The position numbers were made by a program, and so were the translations under genes. The notes below the pieces were generated by a model. The model saw only the letters and a program-made list of their open reading frames with translations, was not told where the DNA came from and made no database searches. Shown piece after piece: positions 1-8,497 of a stretch of 64,000 nt of DNA. The DNA comes from Collinsella sp. An2 (GTDB lineage Bacteria; Actinomycetota; Coriobacteriia; Coriobacteriales; Coriobacteriaceae): positions 48,869 to 112,868 of the forward strand of contig NZ_NFJW01000009.1 of assembly GCF_002160065.1 (NCBI RefSeq), written 5' to 3'. Within the stretch, counting starts at the first letter, position 1, and every line of letters starts with the position of its first letter.

Positions 1-2
1 TT

Positions 3-476
3 GGATCCAGCCGCAAGATCGTTCGCGTCATGCCGAATCTTGCCGCGACCGTCCGTGCGGCTATGAGCTCGCTGTCGCCCAACGCGAATGTTTCTGAGGA
101 CGAGGTCGCGCAGGTCAAGAGCATTTTTGACGCGCTCGGGCGCGCCGAGGTGGTTCCCGAGCACCTGATCGATGCGGTCATCGCCGTTTCGGGAAGCTCG
201 CCTGCCTATGTGTGCGTGTTCATTGAGGCCCTGGCCGACGCCGCGGTGGCAGAGGGCATGCCGCGTGCCCAGGCCTATACGTTTGCCGAGCAGGCCGTGA
301 TGGGCACGGCAAAGTATCTGCTCGAGACGGGCACGCACCCCGCCGTGCTCAAGGATATGGTGTCGAGCCCCGCAGGTACGACGATCGAGGCCGTGGCGGC
401 CCTTGAGGCCGGCGGCCTGCGCGCTACCGTGATCGATGCGGCACGCGCCGCTGCCGCCCGCAACCGCGCGATGTAG
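3..476 (+). CDS. proC: Pyrroline-5-carboxylate reductase, 3' part (5' end outside the window)
   Basis: ProC reduces 1-pyrroline-5-carboxylate to proline with NAD(P)H, the last step of proline synthesis in the cytoplasm. The reading frame is open from the window edge; RKIVRVMPN at its beginning is the family's conserved segment after the Rossmann domain, so the internal ATG at 30 is not the real start. The dimerisation domain follows, with VSGSSPAYV (family SGSGPAY) and DMVSSPAGTTIEA (family SPGGTT). About 157 residues are visible, roughly the C-terminal 60% of a normal ProC. A strong hairpin follows at 495. proB and proA are also in the window, about 29 and 32 kb away, but not linked to this gene. 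Confidence 0.93.
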   Translation, partial: GSSRKIVRVMPNLAATVRAAMSSLSPNANVSEDEVAQVKSIFDALGRAEVVPEHLIDAVIAVSGSSPAYVCVFIEALADAAVAEGMPRAQAYTFAEQAVMGTAKYLLETGTHPAVLKDMVSSPAGTTIEAVAALEAGGLRATVIDAARAAAARNRAM

Positions 477-791
477 GCGCGCCGCGCGCATGCACAAGGC
501 CCCCTGCTGCGACCTGGAAAGGGTCGGGCAGGGGGCCTTGTCATGTCTTGGGAGTGGCTGCAGGAGGGCTGATGGGGGACTCCCACAGGGCGTCCTTAGG
601 CCGTGCTCGCGGGACGAGGCCGCCACCAACAATTGATCCGCAGCCCGTTGTCGATATGGTGTGCCGCCCGCGTGGGTATGGCTCTTGCCAATTAGTGGTA
701 TTCGCAAGTGCTCAAAACTGCCATTTGGCATACTGACGAGCGGGGTCGACCAAAAGGTTGAAATCAACCCCGCTCCGTGATAAGCCGCGTG
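477..791. other. Intergenic region between convergent proC and DUF1015 gene
   Basis: Besides the proC terminator, it has a hairpin with 9-bp arms (GAGCGGGGT at 738-746, complement at 767-775). That hairpin could end transcription of the minus-strand DUF1015 gene, although no clear T run follows. I see no gene between 549 and 737. Confidence 0.5.
495..548 (+). terminator. Terminator after proC
   Basis: A perfect 13-bp stem (CAAGGCCCCCTGC at 495-507, complement at 528-540) lies 18 bases after the proC stop. A small inner GACC/GGTC pairing sits in the loop, and a weak T-rich tail (TCATGTCTT) follows. Confidence 0.75.
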
Positions 792-2054
792 CTAACGGGC
801 GATGCGATGCAGGAACAGACCGCTTCTAAGCTTAGGTTCAAACCACGTAGACTTCGGCGGCATGAGGAGGCCGGCGTCGGCAACTGCCATGAGCTCGTCG
901 ATGTCCGTTGCATGCAGGGAGAACGCAACGCCGTCTGCGCCCGCGCGCCGCTCCAGCTCAGCGGTGCCACGGATGCCTCCCACGAAATCGATGCGGGGGT
1001 CGCAGCGCGGGTCGCCGATTCCCATAATGGGTTCGAGCAGGTAGTTCTGCAGTACGGTAACGTCGAGCCCGGCGACCGGGTCGTCCTTGGAGCCCTCGGC
1101 TATCGCTGCGGCTAGATCATCGGCGAGAGAAAGGCGCCACCAGCGACCGTCGGTGAACATGCCAAATTCCCCATGGGTGGCAGGTGTTACCGCGCCGGCG
1201 CTCTCCTCGACATGGAATCCCGCTTCGCGGACGCGCCCAATGAGTTCGTCCGGCGTAAGGCCGGAACGGTCCGCGACGATTCGGTTGTACGGCAGCACCG
1301 TGAGCTGGCTTGCCGGGAACAACACCGACAGGAAGTAATTGAACGGCTCCTTTCCTGTGAAGGTGCCGGCAGCCTGAGCCTCGCGGCGCAGCTCGAGTCC
1401 TACTTTGACGGCGGATGCGGCGCGGTGGTGTCCATCCGCGATGTAGGCGCAGGGAATCTGCTGGAACATGGCGTGGATGGCCTCGACGGCGTCGGGACGT
1501 TTAATCTCCCAGACCGTCTGCTCGACGTCGGCGTCGGCAAAGTGATACAGCGGCGTTGCCGATTTGGCCGCACCGATGATGATGTCCAGCACGGGCTGGT
1601 CGCGGTAGGTCAAAAAGATTGGACCGGTCTGATATCCCAGGGCCCGAATGTGCTCGATGCGGTCGCGCTCCTTCTCTTCGCGCGTGAGCTCGTGGCGCTT
1701 GATGGTGCCGTTTTCGTATTCATCGATGGAGCAGATGCCCACCAGACCCGTTTGAACATGGCCGTTCCAGGCGAGCTCGTACAGGTAGTAGCTGCGCGCG
1801 CCGTCCTGCAGGAAGGTGTGGTCTGCGATGCGTTCTTGCAGCAGCTCGGAAGCCTTGGCGTACACCTCGGGTGCGTACATATCTTGGTCGGGTGCAAACT
1901 GCGTTTCCGGCCGGTCGATGTTTAAAAACGAGAGCGGATGCCCCTCTACGTAGGCAGCGGCTTCGGCACGGTCAAACACGTCATAGGGAAGGGCTGCTAC
2001 GTCGGCTGCCACCTCGGGAGCGGGACGCGTGCAGGGAAACGGTAAAACCTTCAT
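792..2054 (-). CDS. DUF1015 family protein (COG4198 type)
   Basis: A 420-residue protein with the N-terminal pattern of the DUF1015 family: PYDVFDRAEA followed by a proline-rich LSFLNIDRPE segment, then YLYEL, and a central IADGHHRAASA motif. The molecular function is not established. From memory, homologues often sit beside serA and serC in Firmicutes and related Gram-positives, and here serA and serC lie just upstream on the same strand, which suggests a link to serine metabolism (inference). The ATG at 2054 has a GGGAGGA ribosome site about 8 bases upstream. It has its own 630-base upstream region, so it need not be cotranscribed with serA. Confidence 0.85.
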   Translation of the reverse strand: MKVLPFPCTRPAPEVAADVAALPYDVFDRAEAAAYVEGHPLSFLNIDRPETQFAPDQDMYAPEVYAKASELLQERIADHTFLQDGARSYYLYELAWNGHVQTGLVGICSIDEYENGTIKRHELTREEKERDRIEHIRALGYQTGPIFLTYRDQPVLDIIIGAAKSATPLYHFADADVEQTVWEIKRPDAVEAIHAMFQQIPCAYIADGHHRAASAVKVGLELRREAQAAGTFTGKEPFNYFLSVLFPASQLTVLPYNRIVADRSGLTPDELIGRVREAGFHVEESAGAVTPATHGEFGMFTDGRWWRLSLADDLAAAIAEGSKDDPVAGLDVTVLQNYLLEPIMGIGDPRCDPRIDFVGGIRGTAELERRAGADGVAFSLHATDIDELMAVADAGLLMPPKSTWFEPKLRSGLFLHRIAR

Positions 2055-2686
2055 GGAGAAATCCTCCCAGTTGGGGGCAATATTGGTCGCATTTATCTTC
2101 GCACAAGTTGCCCACCTGCCCCGCTGCCGTGGCAGTGTTTTCTCGTGGCGGTCAACTTGACTAGCGGGCCTTGCCGGGTTGGTGGTCGGCTATGTGCCTG
2201 AAGGGGGTCACTGTGGTCTCAGGGCTGTGGCGTGGTCCGGTATGTATAAGTCCTGGCGGGCAAACGAAGGGAAATCTGCGCTCTAGGCGAGCCCAGCCTG
2301 GCGGGTACGACCCGGTGCGCATAGGTTCTTTTGGACGCATCGTTGTTCTTGCGGCTCGGCGGGTGTCAGTTGGATACGCTGGTCTGTCAGCGGCTATGAG
2401 AAATGGCCGTCGCGTTCTCTTAAACCGCTACTTTCGTCGGTCTTTTGTTAGGTCGTTTCGAAAAAGGGCGTCCATTTGCAGAATTGCCGAGTAGCCCAAA
2501 AAGCACAACGCTCCGACCTGCTGTTTCTTTGAAGGAAAATCTCGGCTACTCGAGGGTTTCCGATTCGGACGCCCTTTTTCGAAGCGAGTGCGTACGGCGC
2601 GGGCCAGGATAGGTAGAAGCGGGGCGGATGGCGTGGCGCCAAGCCCGCATCCGTCCCGCGCCGGCTTCGTCGGTGCCGGGAGGGGC
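2055..2686. other. Intergenic region upstream of the DUF1015 gene
   Basis: About 630 bases between two minus-strand genes. The only clear structure is the fold-back element at 2453-2587, listed separately. The rest shows no convincing gene, and the small open frames in it lack ribosome sites and family similarity. Confidence 0.5.
2453..2587. repeat. 135-bp fold-back (long inverted repeat) element
   Basis: Outer arms of 21 bp (2453-2473 and 2567-2587) match with a single wobble-compatible mismatch; the core is TTCGAAAAAGGGCGTCC. Inner arms CGAGTAGCC (2488-2496) and GGCTACTCG (2544-2552) also pair, so most of the element could fold into one long hairpin. It lies just downstream of serA. It could be a bidirectional terminator (A5 and T5 tracts in the arms) or a MITE-like or REP-like element. 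Confidence 0.7.
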
Positions 2687-3850
2687 TTACTTGATCACGC
2701 GGACGCGATAGACGGCGGGGATCTGCTTCAGCGCCTCGATGGTCGAGTCCTCCAGGTGTTCGTCGGTGTCGAACATGGTGTAGGCGTTCTCGCCAGCGCT
2801 TTCGTTGACCATGCGCTGCACGTTGGCGTTGTCTTTGGCAAGGATCGCCGTGATCTGGCCGATCATGTTGGGCACGTTGGCATGCAGGCAGGCGATGCGG
2901 CTCGCTGCGCGCGCCTTACCCATGGAACAGCTTGGGTAGTTGACCGAGTGTGCGATGTTGCCGTTTTCCAGATAGTCCTTGAGCTCGGAGATGGCCATGT
3001 CGGCGCAGTTCGCCTCGGCCTCGCTTGTGCCGGCGCCCGAGTGCGTGGTCACGTAGGTGTTGGGCATGAGTACCGTCTTGGGCGTGGCGAAGTCGGTGGC
3101 AAACCAGGAGAGCTGACCGGAATGCAGGGCGTCGTTCACCGCGTCTTCGTCAACGATGGTCTCGCGTGCGAAGTTGATGAGGATGGCGCCCGGGGCCAGC
3201 AGCGCCAGCTGGTCGGTGCTGATCATGCCGATCGTGTCGGCTTTGCTGGGCACATGGAGCGTAAGGTAGTTGCAGTTGCGGCAGAGGTCCTCAAGGGTGC
3301 CGACGCGCTGCACGTCGCGGCTAAGCTCCCAGGCGTGTTCGACCGAGATGAAAGGATCGTAGCCATAGACATCCATGCCAAGCTGCACGCATGCGTTTGC
3401 GACCTTCGATCCCACGTTGCCCAGGCCGATGACGCCGATGCGCTTGTCTTTGAGCTCCTGGCCCACGAATGCCTTCTTGACCTTTTCGGCGTCGACCATG
3501 ATGTTGGGGTCATCGGCGTTGTTGCGCACCCACTCCATGGACTGCACCACGCCGCGGCTGGAGAGGATCATCATGCACAGGACCATCTCCTTGACGGCGT
3601 TGGCATTTGCTCCGGGGGAGTTGAACACCACGACGCCGCGCTTGGCGTAGTCGTCGACGGGGATGTTGTTCACGCCTGCGCCGCAGCGGGCGATGGCGCG
3701 GATGCTCTGCGGCAGGTCGTAGCCGTGCAGGTCGGTCGAACGCATGAGGATGGCGTCGGCTTCGGCGGTGTCTTCGACGAACTCGTAGCCCGAGCCAAAC
3801 TCGACGCTTCCGTCTTTGGTGATGTCATCGATGATTTTGATCTTGCGCAT
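2687..3850 (-). CDS. serA: D-3-phosphoglycerate dehydrogenase
   Basis: SerA oxidises 3-phosphoglycerate to 3-phosphohydroxypyruvate with NAD+, the first step of serine synthesis. The 387-residue protein has the split catalytic domain (RCGAGVNNIPVDDYAKRGV, FNSPGANANAV), the nucleotide-binding GLGNVGSK motif, the INFARE segment, a THSGAGTSEAE active-site region, and a C-terminal ACT domain (about residues 315-387), where serine feedback control acts in many SerA proteins. The ATG at 3850 (MRKIKII) was chosen because it fits the family N terminus and follows GGGAG. An upstream in-frame ATG at 3970 lies inside a large inverted repeat and would add 40 non-conserved residues. serC lies 280 bases upstream on the same strand. 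Confidence 0.95.
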   Translation of the reverse strand: MRKIKIIDDITKDGSVEFGSGYEFVEDTAEADAILMRSTDLHGYDLPQSIRAIARCGAGVNNIPVDDYAKRGVVVFNSPGANANAVKEMVLCMMILSSRGVVQSMEWVRNNADDPNIMVDAEKVKKAFVGQELKDKRIGVIGLGNVGSKVANACVQLGMDVYGYDPFISVEHAWELSRDVQRVGTLEDLCRNCNYLTLHVPSKADTIGMISTDQLALLAPGAILINFARETIVDEDAVNDALHSGQLSWFATDFATPKTVLMPNTYVTTHSGAGTSEAEANCADMAISELKDYLENGNIAHSVNYPSCSMGKARAASRIACLHANVPNMIGQITAILAKDNANVQRMVNESAGENAYTMFDTDEHLEDSTIEALKQIPAVYRVRVIK

Positions 3851-3862
3851 GATGCTCCCATC

Positions 3863-3971
3863 GGTGGTCGCGTGCGTTTCTCCTCCGCTCGGGCAGTCCT
3901 GTTCGTTCGGAGTCGCCACTGGCGTCTCCGGCTCGTGCGGAACTCGCTGAGGAGAAACGCACGCGACCACC
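3863..3971 (-). promoter_or_regulatory. Structured 5' leader of serA: 23-bp perfect inverted repeat with nested hairpin
   Basis: The arms at 3863-3885 and 3949-3971 are perfectly complementary over 23 bp (core GTCGCGTGCGTTTCTCC). The 63-base loop carries a second hairpin at 3908-3930: CGGAG-T-CGCC, loop ACT, GGCG-T-CTCCG. In serA mRNA the stem ends 12 bases before the start codon and buries a GGAGGAG sequence. No T-box motif is visible. It could be a cis-acting regulatory leader or a serC-serA processing or termination structure; its ligand, if any, is unknown. Confidence 0.65.
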
Positions 3972-4129
3972 TGCGCGGCAGGGGAAACGGGTCAGTACAG
4001 AAAAAGGGGTGCACGGGGGTCTGCTTGGAGGGGCCGTGCGGGGCGCGACCTATGTGGCCTGTACGGCGCGGGACCACGGGGTCGCAGAGCGGCGTGGGCT
4101 AGCGGCGGGGACAAGGCCCTGCGGCTAGC

Positions 4130-5224
4130 CTAGAGCGATCGATGGGCAGCCTCGAATTCCTCCATGTAGGCGGCAAGCGCCTGAACGCTTTCAAGAGAGA
4201 CGGCGTTGTAGATGCTCGCGCGCATGCCGCCGGTGAGCCTGTGTGCCTTGACGCCCTCGAGGCCGCGACTGCGTGCTCCCTCGATAAACGTGGTGTCCAG
4301 CTCGGGGGAGGTGCAGCGGAAGGTCACGTTGGCGATGGAGCGTGACGCGGGCTCGGCAAAGGGCTTGAAGACCTGGCTGCGGTCGAGCAAATCGTAGAGG
4401 GTCTGCGCCTTTTCGTGGTTCATGCGGCCCATGGCCTCAAGGCCACCTTGCTGCTCGACCCAGCGGAACACCTTGCCGCATACATAGATACCGAAGGTGT
4501 TAGGGGTGTTCATCATAGAGCCGGCATCTGCCTGGCGGCGATAGCTCATGTAGGTGGGGCAACACGCCTGCGCGGGGCCGTCCCCAACAAGGTCGTCACG
4601 AACGATAACCACGGTGACGCCTGCGATGCCCGCGTTCTTCTGCGCGCCGGCGTAGATGAGCCCATAGCGTGAGACGTCGATCGGCATGGAAAGGAAGCAG
4701 CTTGAAACATCTGCTACCAGGGGGGTCTCGCCTGTGTCGGGCAGGTCGTGGAACATGGTGCCGAAGATGGTGTTGTTCTGGCAGATGTACACGTAGTCCA
4801 GCCCGTCGGCCTGCGCGCGCACGCCGCTGAGGTCGGGGATGCGGTCGAACCCCGTGTCCTCGCTGGTTGCCAGGACGGGCGCCTCTCCATAGTGGCAGGC
4901 CTCCTGCCATGCGAGCTTCGCGAAATGGCCGGTGACGATATAGCCGGCCTTGCCGCGGCGCATGAGGTTCAGCGGGATGCCCGCGAACTGCAGCGTGGCG
5001 CCGCCCTGCAGGAACAGCACCCGATAGGAGTCCGGAATGTTCATGAGGCGGCGCAGCGTGGCCTCGGCGTCCTCGATGATAGCGGCGTACGCCTGCGACC
5101 TATGGCTCATTTCCATCACCGACATGCCGGTGCCATGGTAGTCGAGCAGCTCCTGTTGAATCTCTTTCAGCACGGGCAGCGGCAGCGCTGCCGGGCCGGC
5201 CGAGAAATTGTGGACGCGGGCCAT
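4130..5224 (-). CDS. serC: Phosphoserine aminotransferase
   Basis: SerC is a PLP enzyme that transaminates 3-phosphohydroxypyruvate with glutamate to phosphoserine, the second step of serine synthesis. The 364-residue length is normal. The N terminus (VHNFSAGPAALP) is characteristic, as are GTGMSVMEMSHRS, FLQGGATLQF and the PLP-lysine segment YAGAQKNAG (K196). The ATG at 5224 follows a GAAAGGA ribosome site. It precedes serA on the same strand, separated by 280 bases that include the large serA leader structure, so serA may be partly uncoupled from serC. Confidence 0.96.
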   Translation of the reverse strand: MARVHNFSAGPAALPLPVLKEIQQELLDYHGTGMSVMEMSHRSQAYAAIIEDAEATLRRLMNIPDSYRVLFLQGGATLQFAGIPLNLMRRGKAGYIVTGHFAKLAWQEACHYGEAPVLATSEDTGFDRIPDLSGVRAQADGLDYVYICQNNTIFGTMFHDLPDTGETPLVADVSSCFLSMPIDVSRYGLIYAGAQKNAGIAGVTVVIVRDDLVGDGPAQACCPTYMSYRRQADAGSMMNTPNTFGIYVCGKVFRWVEQQGGLEAMGRMNHEKAQTLYDLLDRSQVFKPFAEPASRSIANVTFRCTSPELDTTFIEGARSRGLEGVKAHRLTGGMRASIYNAVSLESVQALAAYMEEFEAAHRSL

Positions 5225-5673
5225 AGGACGATCCTTTCGGATGGGGGTTATTCGACGTTGTGCGGTCTTTGCCGCGACGTCGGCGTTTGTTCGGGTTACT
5301 CTACCATAGTAAAGCTTCTGCGGATACCCGCTGCATATAATCCGAGTGAAAAACTATGATTAACATTGTGGCGCCCCATTGACTGGGGCTTGGGAGGGCG
5401 GGCGAGCGGCGGCAGGCGAGCTGAGGCGGATGAGCGGGAGCAGGTGAGTGGGGGCAAGCGAGCGGAAGCAGACGACCGGAGCAGGCAAGCGAGCGGAAGC
5501 AGGCAACCGGATCAGGCGAGCGAGCGAAAGCAGGCGGCCTGGCGAGCGGCCGGGCGACCGGGCAAGCGAGCTGAAGCAAGCGACCAGGGGCAAGGAGGGC
5601 GGATTGTCTATGGTGCGGGTACCGGCGCGATACAATAAGGAAAACCGTCCGGCGACGGATTGAGAGGCGTGGT
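5225..5673. other. Divergent intergenic region with degenerate tandem repeats
   Basis: This is the divergent promoter region of serC and the metallophosphatase gene. From about 5398 to 5595 it is filled with degenerate units of about 31 bases built on GGAGCAGGCAAGCGAGCGG (AAGCAGGC.ACC). Open frames through it are low complexity and are rejected as genes. Confidence 0.55.
5398..5595. repeat. Degenerate minisatellite, about 31-bp period
   Basis: Successive imperfect copies of the GCAAGCGAGCGGAAGCAGGC type occur, ending in ACC or GACC, with at least one insertion (around 5540-5565). Purine/pyrimidine asymmetry is strong along one strand. Confidence 0.5.
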
Positions 5674-6513
5674 ATGGCGATCTATGTGACATCCGATGCT
5701 CACGGGCACCTGCGCGCGTTGGATCGCGCCCTGGAACTTGCCGCGCCTGGTCCCGACGACACGCTTTACGTGTTGGGGGATATGGTCGACCGCGGACCCG
5801 AGCCCGTGGGCGTCCTGCAGCTTGTGCGCGGCATCCCGGGCGTCCGCGTCCTCATGGGCAACCACGAGCGCATGATGCTCGACGCACTGCTTCACGACAG
5901 CGATATCGACTTGGGAACCTGGGCCCTCAACGGAGGCTATGCGACTGCTCCGGGTCTCGACAGCCTTCCGCGCGAGGAGTTCTCGGACCTGATTGACTGG
6001 ATTGCTAACCTGCCGCTCTACGACGTGGTGGAGACTCCCGAGCGCGCGTTCATCCTGGCGCATGCGGGAATCGATGCGCTGGCCGCGCGCGGGTACCTGG
6101 CGACGGCTGGCGTCGATTGCAGCGAGGGCCGAGGCGCCGGAGATGCGACGCGCGAGCAGCTGATGGACATGATGTCGCAGCAAGACCCCCAGGACCTGCT
6201 CTGGATTCGCGAGCGTTTCTGGGCGGAGTCGACGGGTTTGGTCGGTGCAGACGGTACGGGGCCCGTGGTAGTTGCGGGGCATACGCCGTCGACCGCCCTT
6301 GGCTTCTATGCGCAGGCGGGAGAGGGCGTCGGCGTCACCGAGGACGGGCGCGGCGTGGTCACGCCGCTTGGAGCCTGCGAGGCAACCGGAGGGGTCGCCG
6401 ACCGCATCGATATTGACTGTGCGGCTGCGGGCGGCGCCGACATGGGACGCGTGGGCGTTTTGCGTCTGGACGATGGCGCCACCTGGTATGCGGAGGTTAA
6501 GCCGGGGGAGTAG
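5674..6513 (+). CDS. Calcineurin-like metallophosphatase (PPP/ApaH-PrpE type)
   Basis: A 279-residue phosphoesterase with the full dinuclear metal site: SDAHGH near the N terminus (D-x-H), GDMVDRG, GNHERM, HAGID and a late VAGHTP histidine motif. This arrangement is that of PPP-family serine/threonine phosphatases and symmetrical diadenosine-tetraphosphatases. Sequence alone does not tell me whether the substrate is a phosphoprotein or a nucleotide such as Ap4A. The ATG at 5674 has AGAGG upstream. It is monocistronic, divergent from serC, and convergent with the flippase gene. Confidence 0.88.
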   Translation: MAIYVTSDAHGHLRALDRALELAAPGPDDTLYVLGDMVDRGPEPVGVLQLVRGIPGVRVLMGNHERMMLDALLHDSDIDLGTWALNGGYATAPGLDSLPREEFSDLIDWIANLPLYDVVETPERAFILAHAGIDALAARGYLATAGVDCSEGRGAGDATREQLMDMMSQQDPQDLLWIRERFWAESTGLVGADGTGPVVVAGHTPSTALGFYAQAGEGVGVTEDGRGVVTPLGACEATGGVADRIDIDCAAAGGADMGRVGVLRLDDGATWYAEVKPGE

Positions 6514-6720
6514 CACGGGTATCGGACGGAGCGTTGGCAGACACGCGCCGCTGTGTGCCGCCGCGAGACGAGCCGCGTCGCCGGACGAGCGCCGCTTTCG
6601 GGCGGGTCGCTTGCCCGGTCGCCCGCTCCGGTCGCTCGCCGAAGCGCCTGGCGCAGCCGGCTTGGTGCAACCGGTTACCTTGCGTCGCCAAGCGCGCGCT
6701 GCCGCAAAGCAAGCGCGCCG

Positions 6721-8226
6721 CTAGGCGAACGGGTTGCGCTCCCGCGTGATCTCGCGCCGCACGCGCGCGTATTCGACCACGAGCAGCACGAGCAGCAGCG
6801 ACATGGTGCCCAGATAGCTCGCCACCGCGCCGGCAAGCCCCAGCAGGTTCACGAGCACGAGCGACAGCACCACGGACGCTCCAAACGAGAGCGCGTAGAG
6901 CTTCATGACCGCACCCTGCCGGCGCAGCACCGTGATGATGGCATAGAGAAAGTCGATGGCCGCCGTCACGCCGCCGGCGAGCACCATTAGGTGGGCAAGG
7001 GCCTTGAACTGCGAGAAGTCGACGCCGTACATAAAGCTCATGAGCGGGATGCCCAGCCACTTCATGAAGAGCGTCATGACGATGGTGAGGCCCAAGATCA
7101 CGGCCATGACGGCGACGATGATGAGGTCGAAGCGCCGGCGCTTGCGCGGATTGGACCAGATGCTCGCCAGGCGCAGCAGCTGTGGCTTGTACACGAAGCC
7201 GATGGTGAGCAGGATGCCCTGCGCCGGGAAGTAGAGCGCGTTGAAGTAGAGCTGGTTGTCGTAGGGAAGGGCGCCTTCCATCACGAACTTCGGGACGCTC
7301 TCGATAAGGTTGAACAGGAAGAGCGCCGCAAAGAGTGGGAAGCAATGGCGAAAGAGGTCGATGACCTCGTCGATCTTCCAGCTGCGGGACTTCTCGGTCT
7401 CAAAGAGGGCGAGCGGCAGCGTAAGCAGGACGAGTGACGCGACGGAGGCCACCGCCATGGCGACCGACGCCACGGCGAGGTCGCGGGTGACAAACAGGAG
7501 GAGCGAGAACGCGGCAACTGCGGCGACCGAGCGCAGCGCCTGCGAGATCCCTGCAAGATAGAGCTTGTCGGCCTGCTGCAGCCGTCCCTCGTAGACATCG
7601 GCGATGCCGTCGACAAGTTTGTAGACATAGACGCCCGCGCAGATGGTGAACATATGGGCGTCGTAGTCGCGCACGGTGCAATAGAGCAGGCCAACCACAA
7701 ACGCCGTGATGCCCGTGAGCCACCGGTTGATCTGGTACGACGAGAACGAATGCGTCTCGTCGATGTCGGATACCTGGTAGTTTCTCACACCGTAGTTGGC
7801 GGCGATCATGAGCAGCGTGCCGGTGACGAACGCCATGGAGAACATGCCCGCTTCCTCGGTGCCGGCAAGCTGGGTCGACACCACGGTGAGGATGGGGAAG
7901 ACCACACCCCATATCGAGGTGCCGATGGTGTTCCACACATAGTCCCGACCGGTGCTATGGGATTCGTACTGTGCCTCCTGCTCGCTGAGCGAGCCCTTGT
8001 AGACGGCTTGCAGCAAACGTGTCCACCATTGGTTGATGACGCGGGCGAGCCAGGGCTGGTGGGTCGGGCGTCGCGCGGTGCGGGCGGATGCGGACCCGTG
8101 TCCGGGCCTCACGTCTACACGTGCCCCCGAAGTGGCTTCCGCGTCTTCCGCTCGACGAAAAGACGGCTGGTCAGCGTGCCTGTCGCTCTGAGGTAGGCGT
8201 TCTCGAATCTTGTCCCAAGGCGTCAT
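6721..8226 (-). CDS. Polysaccharide flippase-like multi-pass membrane protein (MOP/Wzx type)
   Basis: About 501 residues. A hydrophilic 60-70 residue N-terminal part, including a basic stretch, precedes about 12-14 hydrophobic segments (for example GVVFPILTVVSTQLAGTEEA and MFSMAFVTGTLLMIAANYG). The pattern matches Wzx-type lipid-linked oligosaccharide flippases of the MOP superfamily. It is far from the exopolysaccharide locus, which has its own Wzx, so it may serve another wall glycopolymer, perhaps with the tagO-like gene at 14.6 kb (inference). The ATG at 8226 follows GGGAG at 11-12 bases; an in-frame ATG at 8244 has no ribosome site. Much longer upstream extensions run into the pckA promoter region and are rejected. 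Confidence 0.8.
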   Translation of the reverse strand: MTPWDKIRERLPQSDRHADQPSFRRAEDAEATSGARVDVRPGHGSASARTARRPTHQPWLARVINQWWTRLLQAVYKGSLSEQEAQYESHSTGRDYVWNTIGTSIWGVVFPILTVVSTQLAGTEEAGMFSMAFVTGTLLMIAANYGVRNYQVSDIDETHSFSSYQINRWLTGITAFVVGLLYCTVRDYDAHMFTICAGVYVYKLVDGIADVYEGRLQQADKLYLAGISQALRSVAAVAAFSLLLFVTRDLAVASVAMAVASVASLVLLTLPLALFETEKSRSWKIDEVIDLFRHCFPLFAALFLFNLIESVPKFVMEGALPYDNQLYFNALYFPAQGILLTIGFVYKPQLLRLASIWSNPRKRRRFDLIIVAVMAVILGLTIVMTLFMKWLGIPLMSFMYGVDFSQFKALAHLMVLAGGVTAAIDFLYAIITVLRRQGAVMKLYALSFGASVVLSLVLVNLLGLAGAVASYLGTMSLLLVLLVVEYARVRREITRERNPFA

Positions 8227-8367
8227 GGTTTTCGATGCTCCCATCCGTGGCGCCGTCGCGTCGTCGGTGCACATCGAGTCATTATACCGTCGAATCCGCT
8301 GGTATAGACAACCGGCACCGTTCCCCGATAAAGCGGTGCGCCTCCATGGCGAATGCGGTATATCAGA

Positions 8368-8383
8368 TGTGATTTGTGTCACT
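8368..8383. promoter_or_regulatory. CRP/FNR-like palindrome in front of pckA
   Basis: TGTGA-N6-TCACT (TGTGATTTGTGTCACT) lies 115 bases before the pckA start, in the divergent region shared with the flippase gene. It differs by one base from a consensus CRP operator (TGTGA-N6-TCACA). A catabolite-type control of a gluconeogenic gene would make sense, but the binding protein is not in the window. Confidence 0.4.
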
Positions 8384-8497
8384 GCCGGTGACGCACCCCC
8401 GCCCGCCTGCACGTTGGCGTCGGCGGATGCGGGGGATTGCCGAGCCGGGCCGGCGTGGACACCCGTGGCCTGCGCCTTTGGGATGAAAGGTGAACCT

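Noticed and set aside
5366..5638. 90-codon plus-strand frame in the serC upstream region
   Set aside because: It follows the degenerate repeats, has low-complexity Arg/Ala/Glu/Gly content, no ribosome site and no family similarity.
8210..8497. Extension of pckA upstream to 8210
   Set aside because: PckA begins at MIETILL by length and by the AAAGGTG site; the upstream frame is unlike the family.
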